Of a stretch of DNA of 64,000 nucleotides, positions 33,883 through 44,690 are shown one piece after another. Source of the DNA: Gymnopus androsaceus JB14 (lineage: Eukaryota; Basidiomycota; Agaricomycetes; Agaricales; Omphalotaceae); contig ML769610.1 of the NCBI GenBank assembly GCA_009733575.1, positions 1 through 64,000 of the forward strand, in the 5' to 3' direction. A model generated the notes under the pieces. That model did no database searches. It was not told the DNA's origin and saw only the letters and a program-made list of their open reading frames with translations. The position numbers were made by a program, and so were the translations under genes. Position 1 is the stretch's first letter, and each line of letters opens with the position of its first letter.

Positions 33883-36800
33883 ACTTCAACTTGAGCAGGA
33901 TTTACCATGGGAATCTTCACTGGACATATTAGGAGAAGAGGACTGTGAAAATCCATATATAAATTGGATTGATATTAATGATCGACATAGTAACACACAA
34001 GCTGCAGTTATTGCCACCATGTTAGATGAAAATGACATGGATGAGGAAAACGATGAGGAAGATAAGGACACCATTAAATGGAAGCTCCATGTGCCACCAT
34101 GGTTACATGATTATGGCACCATCTTTTCAAAAAAAAATCAGAGCAAATGCCGGAACATAAAGCATATGACCACCCAATTAATTTTGTGGAAAGTGCAATG
34201 CTTCCAAAACCAGCTAAGGTCTACCCATTGTTTCTAAAGGAAAGAAACTCATTTGATGAATGGATTGATGAAGAACTTAGAAAAGGTTATATCCGACCTT
34301 CTCAAAGTCCCATTGCAGCACCTTTCTTCTTTGTAAAAAAGCATGATGGAGGTCTCTGTCCATGTATGGATTACCATGCACTTAATGACATCACTGTAAA
34401 AAATTGCTACCCAATTCCTTGAATCTCAGATCTCATTGATGCATTAAGTCAAGCATCTATTTTCACCAAAATTGATCTACAGTGGGGATATAATAATGTT
34501 TGTATTAGAGAGGGTGATGAATGGAAAACAGCATTTACTACAAAAAGAGGTCTATTTGAGGCAACGGTGATGTACTTTGGATTCTCCAATGCACCTGCAA
34601 CATTCCAACATCTTGGGGGACTTGATTTGTAAAGGACAGGTCATGGTGTATCTGGATGACATCCTCATCTTTGGAAATGATAGAAAGGAACACAGAGAAA
34701 TTGTCAAAGAAGTGCTGCAAAGACTTTGAGACAATGATGTCTATGCAAAGGCTGAAAAATGCTTTTTTGAAAAAGATAGCATTGAGTACCTTGGAATGAT
34801 TATTTCTAAGGGTCATGTTTCAATGGACCCAAAGAAACTTGCTGGAGTTCTAGAGTGGCCTGAACCACTGAAAGTTAAACATGTACAAGCTTTCTTAGGC
34901 TTTGCAAATTTCTACAGAAGGTTCATTAAAGACTTTGCCAAGATTGCAAGGCTACTCACAGATCTAACCAAGAAGGACCAACCTTGGGCTTGGGGTGAGA
35001 AACAGCAACAAGCTTTTGAAGCACTGAAACAGGCTTTTACCTCAGCCCCAATTCTACAAATTCCTGATGACTTTAATCCTTTCAGACTAGCTACTGATGC
35101 AAGTGACTTTGCTGTTGGAGCAGTCTTGTACCAACTGGACCCAGATGATAATCTGTGGCATCCAGTAGCCTTCTATTCCAAGTCACTCAGTGTGCATGAG
35201 CGCAACTATGAGATATATGACAAGGAATTGCTTGCAATTATTCGAGCATTAGAAGAGTATAGGCACTACTTGGAAGGTCATCCTGAAAATTTTGAGATTT
35301 GGTCAGATCAACAGAATTTGACTTATTTCAAAACAGCCCAAGGGCCAAAAGTTAACAAGGAGACAAGCACAATGGTCTTTATACCTCACAAGATTTAACT
35401 TTGCTCTCAAATATAAACCTGGAAAAACAATGCAAGCTGAAGACCCTCTGTCCAGGAGGCCAGATCATGAGGAGGGGGTAAACCTTGATAACAGTGATCA
35501 AACACTGCTCAAGCCTGAATTTTTTGCCATTCAAGTAATCAAGGCTACTCATGAATTGCCTGTCAATGACAAACAGATCCTAAGAGAGGTTTTATTATCA
35601 GATGAAGTAACAAAGGATTACAAATCACTTCTCACAACTGAACCACAAGAGCTTAAAAAAGCTCTTGAAGAGTGGAATTATGAAAATGGACTGCTACTCC
35701 ATAGAGGGAAAGTCTATATCCCAAAAAGTAAAGATGATCATCTTCAAAGAAGAATTGCCCAAATCCATTATGATTTACCATCAGCTGGGCACTCAGGCAG
35801 GTGGAAAACATATGAACTTGTCTCTAGAAATTATTGGTGGCCAGGGATGTCAATCTTTGTGAAACATTATGTTACAGGCTGTGAGATGTGCCAGTGGATG
35901 AAAAATTGCCCACAATGGCCTTTTGGGACTTTACAACCAAGGTGCCTAATGGACCTTGGGAAATAATTTCCATTGATCTCATTACTCAATTACCCAAATG
36001 TGGAGAGTATGATGCAATCTGTGTAGTAGTAGACCGCTTAACCAAGAGAGCACACTTCTTCCCAATCACAAACAAGTTCTCTGCAAAATATCTGGCAAGA
36101 TTGCTCTATGACAGGATTTATCCCCTGCATGGACTTCCACTACAGATCATTTCAGATAGAGGAACTCAGTTTGCTGCTGAAGTCTTCTAGGAATGGTGCA
36201 AGCTACTTGGAATTGAATCAACTATGTCTACTGCATATCATCCTCAAACAGATGGTCAAACAGAACATGTTAACCAGATTTTGGAACAGTATCTTAGGTG
36301 CTATGTTGACTACAATCTTAATGATTGGGCTACACTGCTAAGTACAGCAGAATTTGCTTATAGCAATCAAGCACATGAAGGTACCAAAGAGAGTCCATTC
36401 TTCTTGGAGTATGGTTGACACCCACATGCAGGTCCCACACTGCTAAAAGAAGGTCTAAAATTTGACCTCAGTGACATGATGCAAAAAAGATTTGATGCTC
36501 AGGAGCAGGCAAAAGCTGCTCTAAAATTGGCTGCTGAAAGGATGAAGTGGTACTATGACCAAGGAGTACAAAGTATTCCATTTAAAGTTGGAGACAAAGT
36601 GCTGCTAAATCTCAAAGACTATCAAACCATGGAACAGTCACTCCAACCTAGATACAAAGGACCATTCAAGATACTTGAAAAGTTGTCTGAAGTTACATTC
36701 AGGTTGGAGCTACCAGACAAGTACCATGCAATACACCCTGTCTTCCATGCCAGCAAGCTAGCCACCTATAATGAGCCAACTATTATTGGACAAAAGAGAT

Positions 36801-37038
36801 CCGCACCTCAACCAGTTAATATCAGTGGAAATGAGGAGTAGGAAGTTGAAAAAATTCTACAACACCGAGTTCGTGGTAAAACCACACAATATCTTGTCAG
36901 ATGGAAAGGCTTCACTTGAGATCAGGATACTTGGGAACCCAAAGGGAATCTGAAGATTGTACAAAGTAAAATCAAAGAGTATGAAAAGCAGAATTTGGAA
37001 GCACATACCATGGAATTTGGCCTTCTCAACGGAGCTTG
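33504..37038 (+). pseudogene. Gypsy-2 pol: protease-RT-RNase H-integrase-chromodomain
   Basis: Protease: [55 protein letters not shown] and [10 protein letters not shown] (about 34642-34670), with a frameshift near 34610. RNase H: FRLATDASDFAVGAVLYQLD (near 35085). Integrase: HSGRWKTYELVSRNYWWPGM, CEMCQWMKNC, DRGTQFAAEVF and TDGQTEHVNQILEQY. Chromodomain: EVEKILQHRVRGKTTQYLVR then WKGFT and WEPKGNL (36841-36960). In-frame stops near 34420, 34727, 36189, 36417, 36838 and 36917 fall mostly at Trp or Arg positions. This is a second chromovirus lineage, distinct in sequence from Gypsy-1. Confidence 0.88.
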
Positions 37039-37056
37039 ATCCTGAAGAGGGGGTAA

Positions 37057-37535
37057 TGTCACAGATTTCCCCATTGTTATCTTATCTATGCCATATGTTT
37101 ATCTATGATATGTTTATCTTGACACATTTTATTATCTTGACACATGTCATTATCTAGTAGTGTAGACATGTTCAAGTGGTTGGTAACTCTTGACAATGAC
37201 ACTTGACAGTGACACCTGGCAGGATCAGCCCTTGCAGGGTTAACTGACACCTGACAAGATCAACCCTTGCAGGGTAAAGCTGACAGTGGCTTGACAAGTG
37301 GCACTTGACAGTACCCCTTGTTTCAGACCCACATGGATAGGTATCATAGGTCCTGTATAGTAGTGACTGGGGTCCCAGTCCCTTTGTATATAAGTAGGCT
37401 AGTCTGAGCTCAGAGACCTCAGACTCAATAACATCCTTATTGTCTTCACACAAACACTTCTCTTTTCTACACACTCAGCTTAACCTTTGTTGCCAACCTC
37501 CAAATCCATAGCAGGTGAGTAAGGGATTTGTGATA
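37057..37535 (+). repeat. Gypsy-2 3' LTR
   Basis: A 479-bp LTR from TGTCACAG to TGTGATA, preceded by the purine tract GAAGAGGGGG and followed by the target copy GGTAG. TATA-like GTATATAAG at about 37386. It carries the uninterrupted version of the site where family C copy 2 entered the 5' LTR. Confidence 0.9.
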
Positions 37536-39800
37536 GGTAGGCAGGAATTAGAATCTAAGAGATACAGTTAGCAAGTTAACAGACTAATTAATATCACAAT
37601 GTAACTCATACCTTTGATAACAGGTTGTGGAACTGGAATAACTTCCTGCACTTCCAGAGTACCTTTCATTGGATCCAGATGTGATAGAAGTGAGTTTTCA
37701 CAAGACCTGGCGAACATAAAAAAATGCTCACCAAGGATCAGATTGTGCATTGGGTCCACAACCACCATGCGAATAATGTCAAAGTATAGGGGATGGGCTA
37801 GTTCAGACCAGCGAGCAGCAAATTTTTTAACAAACTCTTTCCATGCAGTATCAGTCAAGCAGTTTGAATATGCATGGCATGATTGTACATGCTCTTCATG
37901 AGTGCAAGGTGGAAATGCTAGATAATAGTTTAATTGTAAGTGGAGAATTTAAAAGATTGAATTAGAACAAACTGTTTGCCTCATAAGCAGCTGCCATTAC
38001 CTTGTCAGACTGTTTGATCCAACACCAAGTACAGAAGAAAGTATGCGAGTGGGAGGCAAATCCTCCAAGCTTGTGTGCAGCAGGCTTGTCACAGATGACA
38101 CAAATAAGGATAACCCTCACCAATCAGCCCTTGGGATACTCTGGTGTTTTCATTCAAAAGCCATATTTCCGAAGGCGGAGAAGTTCATTTACCAGTATCT
38201 GCATGAAGTGTTGAACTTCATCACTAGTCTGATCCTTTAAACTGGGCATGATTCCAGTTAATATGAGATTCAATGTGCAATATCTGATACATTGTTAGTG
38301 CCAGCTTAAGGATATTTTTTTAAAAAGAGATCAAACACACTGAAGATGCATGGGTAAATTAACAATATTGAAGGTTATTGGACAGGATGAATGGAATGCT
38401 GAGATGGGGCTTCAAAGATAGGAAAACCTGAAACAATGAACAAATGTCAAATAGTGAATTGAACAAATTGATAAAGGCATACCAATCAACACCGAGTGTG
38501 AGGCCAATCCATAGCTCGGTACTCAACTCAGGAGCTAGTGGGTTAGCAAAAAATTCGCTTCCATCCGCTGCTTCAAGCTCCTGGCAAATACGGCCATCGA
38601 AGTTGTCCTGATATTCCCCAGGCTGAGGGTGTACCTTTTGCCAATTTTCCATTTCTTTCTCTATTCCTGGGAGAGCTAGTACATCCCACAGCTGGGACTC
38701 AATGCTTTTCATTGGAAACTGTAAGAAGGGTTTCGCATTCTGCTTTACTGGACCTTGTCTGTTGGTACCCTGAGTGATACAGAACAAGGGATTTTAGCAC
38801 TGAACACAGAGCTCATGTGTTTTTGTGCTCAAAGGATGGGGTTCCTTGCATGAAGGACAGACAGGAAGAATCTGGAATGATGGTTCAACACCAAGATGCA
38901 ATATGACAGTTGGCAGTGTGTGATAGAGCAGAGGCGTGAGCACAGATGCAGCACCTGCTGCTTGGAGAATGTTGAATACAAGGAATAACAGGACATTGCA
39001 TGCAATGAATGGAAGGTGGTAGTGAGTGTGAAGTCAGGCAACCACAATATATAAATGTTGCAAGGCTGTGTGCATATTTTCCATGAAGAATTCAGCTGCA
39101 GAATTTGAGGCCTTGCTGGGGACATAAAATGGATCCTCAGCTAAAATTTTGGCTGTTGTTGGATGAATGGAAGCTGTACAAGGAGTTACTGAGGGTGAAA
39201 CTTGGGCAGATGGCAGTGCAGGTGGAGGTATTGGAAGGTCAACTATTTTCTCTTCCTCATCATCTTCATCATCTGAATCCCCTATCATCTGTATTTCTGG
39301 CATCTCTCGCATAACCTGCTCCATGTACTGCGCTACCAGGGACTCACCCAGTTCGCAATCAGCAAGTTCAACCTGCTGAGAGCCAGCAGATAAACGGCAC
39401 TGGTGTGGCGTAAGATGAGGTGTGGGTTCTCTTGGTGGACACTGAGGAGTAGAGAACAGAGATTCAAGTATTCTGTCAGAAATAGAGGGAGAGCCTGGTG
39501 AGCATTGGATGTTGGATGCCTGAGCCATGTAAGTGTCAAACGGCAGGTCAAACACAGACTGTGAGTCGGATTCAGGTGCTGGGGATTTAGTTGAGTTGGT
39601 AAAGCTAGGTTCATTATTGAATTTGGATGTCAATTGATATTGCCAGCTCCTCCTGGTCTCGCAGACAGTGATAATCCCTAGTGCCTTGACTGACAGAAGC
39701 ACCATTGCATTTCTTGATATTGCAAAAGCATAAGGGCATCCTGCATCAGACTTGTCTATTAGTAAATAATGCAAGGCAGTCAAACAAACAAACATACCTT

Positions 39801-40024
39801 TTCTTGAACTTCTCGAAGGAGTTAAGTGGCGGGCATAGAAGAGAGATCAGCCAAGAATCAAACTGAACATTAATCGTAAAAACTTTGCTGTATTAATCCT
39901 AAGTGACAATGTCATATAGGTATAAGGCAGGCTGCTACTGTGAGACAGTCTGTGGCTATGTGAAAGCAAGAGTGGATACTGTGAGTAACATGATGTCATG
40001 TATGAGATGCTAGGACAAACAAAA
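39801..40024. other. Junction between the Tnp2-like gene and the NLR remnant
   Basis: About 220 bp without a recognised gene. The right terminal repeat of the Tnp2-like element should lie near here, but no inverted partner was found at the left side. Confidence 0.3.
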
Positions 40025-40259
40025 TTACACCATTGCAGAGACTTTGAGAAAGTGTTCCATAAACAGAGTGATAGAAAAATGTACCTTGATATCCACCATC
40101 AATGTTTCTGATAGATGGCTGCAAGATTGGCCATGGCATTCAAGGAATCTGTCAATCTGGGTGGTGCTGTTCAAGCACTTGCTTGCACAGTAGCAACACC
40201 TCCTCTTCCAATTTTTCAGCTGCCTCCAACTTTCCAAGTGCATGATATGTGCCTGCAAG
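40025..40259 (-). pseudogene. Detached last TPR unit of the NLR gene
   Basis: Minus-strand reading gives TYHALGKLEAAEKLEEEVLL followed by LCKQVLEQHHPD, i.e. the 42-residue TPR of the neighbouring gene, then frame loss. It continues directly from NLAG at the truncated end of the main frame once the family B element (40260-40772) and one target copy are removed. Confidence 0.75.
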
Positions 40260-40772
40260 CAAGGGGGTGTAAAATTTATAAAAAATGACCGGACATTGAT
40301 TTTTTTTTCCTGAGCCTGGCCGGCGGACTAACTAACTATGTAAGCATTCCCACGCCCATATATGGTATATCAAGATAAGATTTCATCATACATTGCTCTC
40401 TACTGAGTCAGAAGACACTGTTTGGACACTGTACCTTCACTTTGAGCTTTTTTTAGCATCCATAAGCCATAACAAATCCCATTTTTCCTTCTGAAACACT
40501 AATACAGTGATACTCCTCATATGTCCTGCTTTGACCGGCCAAAGCAAGCAAGTAAGTACATGAGAGCAAGGAGGTGTAGGAAGGCTGTAATTTATACAAT
40601 GGATGCTATTTACTTACAGGTAGTGTAAGATATATACATTTTGAAGTTTCCAGGATGCCAAAAGTGGTCAAAATAGGTCAATCTTTAGGGTCTCAATATT
40701 TTTTTTTGGGCTGCGGGGGCTGGACTAACTAACCTAGGCCTGGTCGGGCGCTAAATTCTTTGAACCCCCTTG
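40260..40772. mobile_element. Family B element, copy 3 (513 bp, 8-bp TSD)
   Basis: Ends are CAAGGGGGTGTAAA and the inverted TTTGAACCCCCTTG. CCTGCAAG flanks it at 40252-40259 and 40773-40780. Inside are poly-T runs and two GGACTAACTAAC words near the ends. It creates the premature stop of the NLR gene (GKGVQRI*). Confidence 0.85.
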
Positions 40773-43700
40773 CCTGCAAGATTGGTCGTGGCCCTCAAGG
40801 TATCTAGATGGTGCTCTCCAAGTAATTGCTTGCACAGTGGCAGCACCTCCTCTGCCATTTTTTCAGCTGCCTCCAACTTTCCAAGTGCCCGATATGTGGC
40901 TGCAAGATTGGTCATGGCCCTCAAGGTATCTGGATGGTGCTCTCCAAGTAATTGCTTGCACAGTGGCAGCACCTCCTCTGCCAATTTTTCAGCTGCCTCC
41001 AACTTTCCAAGTGCCCGATATATGGCTGCAAGATTGGTCATGGCTATCAAGGTATCTGGATGGTGCTCTCCAAGTAATTGCTTGCGCAGTAGCAGCACCT
41101 CCTCTTCCAATTTTTCAGCTGCCTCCAACCATCCAAGTGCATGATATATGACTGCAAGATTGGACATGGCTATCAAGGTATCTGGATGGTGCTCTCCAAG
41201 TAATTGCTTGCACAGTGGCAGCACCTCCTCTGCCATTTTTTCAGCTGCCTCCAACTTTCCAAGTGCCCGATATGTGGCTGCAAGATTGGCCATGGCTGTC
41301 AAGGTATCTGGATGGTGCTCTCCAAGTAATTGCTTGCACAGTGGCAGCACCTCCTCTTCCAATTTTTCAGCTGCCTCCAACTTTCCAAGTGCATGATATG
41401 TGCCTGCAAGATTGGCCATGGCCCTCAAGGTATCTGGATGGTGCTCTCCAAGTAATTGCTTGTGCAGTGGCAGCACCTCCTCTGCCAATTTTTCAGCTGC
41501 CTCCAACTTTCCAAGTGCCTGATATGTGGCTGCAAGATTGGCCATGGCCCTCAAGGTATCTAGATGGTGCTCTCCAAGTAATTGCTTGCACAGTGGCAGC
41601 ACCTCCTCTGCCAATTTTTCAGCTGCCTCCAACTTTCCAAGTGCCCGATATATGGCTGCAAGATTGGTCATGGCCCTCAAGGTATCTGGATGGTGCTCTC
41701 CAAGTAATTGCTTGTGCAGTAGCAGCACCTCCTCTTCCAATTTTTCAGCTGCCTTCAACTTTCCAAGTGCATGATATATGACTGCAAGATTGGACATGGC
41801 TATCAAGGTATCTGGATGGTGCTCTCCAAGTAATTGCTTGCACAGTGGCAGCACCTCCTCTGCCATTTTTTCAGCTGCCTCCAACTTTCCAAGTGCCCGA
41901 TATGTGACTGCAAGATTGGCCATGACTGTCAAGGTATCTGGATGGTGCTCTCCAAGTAATTGCTTGTGCAGTGGCAGCACCTCCTCTGCCAATTTTTCAG
42001 CTGCCTTCAACTTTCCAAGTGCCCGATATGTGGCTGCAAGATTGGCCATGGCTGTCAAGGTATCTGGATGGTGCTCTCCAAGTAATTGCTTGTGCAGTGG
42101 CAGCACCTCCTCTTCCAATTTTTCAGCTGCCTTCAACTTTCCAAGTACCCGATATGTGGCTGCAAGATTGGCCATGGCCATCAAGGTATCTGGATGGTGC
42201 TCTCCAAGTAATTGCTTGCGCAGTGGCAGCACCTCCTCTTCCAATTTTTCAGCTGCCTCCAACTTTCCAAGTGCACGATATGTGCCTGCAAGATCAGCCA
42301 TGGCCCTCAAGGTATCTGGATGGTGCTCTCCAAGTACTTGCCTATGTACAGAAAGCACCTTGTCTTCCAAGTCCTCAGTATAAGTCCAGAAACCATTGTT
42401 TCCAAATACTTTTGCCAGACAAATCTTTGCATGGACTGTGGGTAAAGTATTTACCTGCCAAACATGACTGGCATGTATTAATAACTGCCGACAAAACTGA
42501 TATTCCTCATTTGTTTTTCCCGGTGGAGTAGCACGTGCAAGCAGTAATATAGCTGTCTGGCTTATGACATCTGGACATTCAGTGCTTTCCTGGACACATG
42601 TATGTATTACTGCATGAAAGTCAAGACATTTTTTGACAACATTGTATGATGCAAGGGATAGTTGGCACATTTCAATTACACAGTCCTCCCATGAGTCTTC
42701 ATCTTTGAACAGCAACAAGAATTCTTTCATAAAATTTATGGCCTTGATAGGTGGATCTATGTCAACAGTACTGCTATCATTACAAGTGAAAGCAGCTGCT
42801 TGAGTGAAGATCTTCAAAGGGATGGCAGTTTGATTTAGATATCCACATATTTGCATAAGAAGCTGGGTTGGATGACTGAGTTTCTCAAAACTCAAATGAA
42901 AAGCACTATACACAGTTCTCTGATAACTATCCAGTGTCCTCATTCTGTAATTCAAAATTTTCTTCTTTTTCTTATTAAAATGTGTCAAGTAATTTTGCAG
43001 TGTACAGGTTGGAGTTGCCCCGATATATGCCCCGGCTGTTGAGACAGCTAATGCATGACAGTCAAGAGCCTCAACTATCTTGAAAGCCCAGTTCAGGTTT
43101 TCATTGGAGCTCTGTTTGTGTGCTCGGTTTAGAAGTAGCTCCACAGCACTTTCCTTTGTAAGATCCATCAAGTCAATATGACAATCTGGAGATGCCATTT
43201 GTGATGTTTCCGAAAGGCGGCTGGTAACAATCACATCACCACGGTTGCAAATGGGGACATAGTCATTGAGATAGACCTTGTCATCATCTGCATTGTCAAA
43301 AATGCAAAGCCAATTCTCACTGGTCCTTGTCAGGAAATCTCTGACATCTTTGAAATCCTCACCAACCCCTGCAGCTTTACCAAGGTCTTTGAAATTGGCA
43401 GTCAGGGTGTCATGAGAGGATGCATCAAAAAACCAAACATTTGAAAATCTGTTTAAATGTTTAGTATCACTTGTTGTTTTGAAATCTCTTTTTTCCTTAC
43501 CTGGATGAATTCTCAGAAACAAACTTGAGAACTGCTTGTGTTTTTCCAGTCCCTCCATTTGCCACAAGTGTGACTACATGTCTTCTAGCATTAAGGACCC
43601 TTTCAATAGAATGCAACAACTTGTGCACTACTTGTTGGTTGGCACCATTGGGAAGATGAAAAGGAGAAGATGATTGTGTGGTTATCACAAGCACAGGAGC

Positions 43701-44316
43701 ATAGGGAAGTGTATGAAGATCTTCTGAGTCCACTGGTGCATGTGCACTTTGCAGAACCAGTAGAGCATCAGCCCGAGCCAAGGCATCTTTATTGATGTCT
43801 GCAACTGATTTGGCTAAAGCTTGGCCAGAGCTTGCATCCAGAAAAAGGAGGGAGCTGCTATAATGAGTAATTGAGTATCTCTGTTCATTGAATAAAACTT
43901 ACTATTTAAGGTTCTGTCTTACAAAATCCCTGAGTACATCCATGTTTGTACCCCAGAGAGTCACTGCTGGTGCAGAAAATATCTTTGAAAGTTTGCTCAA
44001 TACATCTTCACGCCCCACAAAGTATTCACTAGGTGAAGGACACTCGAGAACTTTTGAAACTGGAATAACCTGGCCTGTTTGTGCATAAAATCAACATTGA
44101 AAATAAAAGAATAAGAATTCAGATCATGTTCAATTACCATTGTTTGCAGTTTGAGATGTTGTTCCATAGAAATTGTTATGAACAGTATCAGCAGTGTTGA
44201 ATACAGGTTGTCCATTAATACGAACGTTTGATGCTTGATTAAACATATGTGTGCTAAATGATGAATTTGTCAATCAAAGTTACTTCTAGCATTAAGGGGA
44301 CCTACCCGGACGCCAT
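40751..44316 (-). CDS. NB-ARC/TPR STAND (NLR-like) protein, 3'-truncated
   Basis: Exons: 44316-44306 (11 nt), 44253-44138, 44074-43903, 43857-43501, 43448-40751, joined by 45-63-bp GT-AG introns with continuous frame. The N-terminus reads MASGTHMFNQASNVRINGQP. A first NTPase-like unit starts at YFVGREDVLSKL but lacks a Walker A motif. The second, canonical unit has VTLVANGGTGKT (Walker A), WLCIFDNADD (Walker B), DVIVTSRLSE (sensor-like) and ALAVSTAGAYIG. A helical region leads to twelve 42-residue TPRs (LGEHHPDTL...AMANLAATYRALGKLEAAEK...). Such STAND proteins act in fungal non-self recognition and heterokaryon incompatibility as ATP-dependent oligomerising switches; TPRs are the sensor. A family B insertion ends the frame after the start of repeat 13. 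The ORF may still be expressed with a shorter repeat array. Confidence 0.85.
40780..42345 (-). repeat. Array of twelve complete 126-bp TPR-coding repeats
   Basis: Each unit encodes LGEHHPDTLxAMxNLAxxYx followed by ALGKLEAAEKxxEEVLPLxK and QL. Units 4-8 match units 9-13 in their diagnostic variants (MAEEV; IAMSNLAVIYH with EEEVLLL; AMTNLAAIYR; AGTYH), so the array contains a duplicated five-unit block of about 630 bp. Near-identical DNA between units indicates recent expansion. Confidence 0.9.
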
Positions 44317-44690
44317 TTCAGAACCAGACAGTAGGCGTGGTTTGGGTGAAATGGACCATGCAATCAACGTCTTTATATACGTGAAGCTCAGGAACTATCA
44401 CACACTGGTATTTACCAGGTGACATCGTGTCTTCAATGTGCATCAGCCGAAATAAAGTTTGGCAGCGGAGCTTGCAATCCGATAATCGATTACACTTTTC
44501 CCAATTACCAGCCCTCAACGGCGTATCAGCAAACAGCACCCCAAGCTGTCCGAACCTCGCCACTCCATCTCAAAGAGCGCTTTCAGAGAAAAGGTATATG
44601 TCATACGATGTAGCCATGCTGTGAAAAGCTCCCCCTCCAAAAAAGAGAAAAGGTATGTGATGTGTCGCGAGGGATGCTTCCTATAGAGTA

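Larger units (their letters stand above)
26631..37535 (+). mobile_element. Gypsy-2: full-length chromodomain Ty3/Gypsy element with TSD GGTAG
   Basis: It is bounded by two LTRs (26631-27394 and 37057-37535) that begin TGTCACAGATTT and end TTTGTGATA, with GGTAG at 26626-26630 and 37536-37540. Internal order: accessory frame, gag, protease, RT, RNase H, integrase, chromodomain, polypurine tract (about 37044-37053). It hosts a family C element in the 5' LTR, a family B element before gag and a family C element between gag and protease. It contains the assembly gap and the apparent false duplication, so its true length is probably about 9.2 kb. Most open frames are broken by stops at Trp codons. 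Confidence 0.9.
25080..39800 (-). pseudogene. CACTA/Tnp2-Plavaka-like transposase gene, split by Gypsy-2
   Basis: Read from the right: an acidic Ser/Pro-rich N-terminus (39795-39034); PFLQFPMKSIESQLWDVLAL to GLTLGVDW (38787-38359); a Cys/His segment near 38070-38110 (CVICDKPAAHKLGGFASHSH); YFDIIRMVVVDPMHNLILGE (37790-37720), the Tnp2-type 'DPMHNL' motif; then Gypsy-2. Left of Gypsy-2 the protein resumes with IGNIQKSLDEKKAKQATARK (near 26420), RPKLHPDDLANFFKLSSALK (26094-26040), PLHGFWTFLFECIDRVLK and FFREFHQTTQQSRV (25830-25680), and finally RYWASTRSKGSNGNSIIV and RVGELVNVLAV (25240-25140). Many frames are interrupted. Gypsy-2 lies in it with GGTAG on both sides, so the gene was one unit before. 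Tnp2/Plavaka naming is from motif memory. Confidence 0.75.

Noticed and set aside
40770..42531. Long plus-strand frames of repeated Cys/Ser/Trp units
   Set aside because: They are antisense shadows of the TPR repeats; the minus strand has splice sites, NB-ARC motifs and family similarity.
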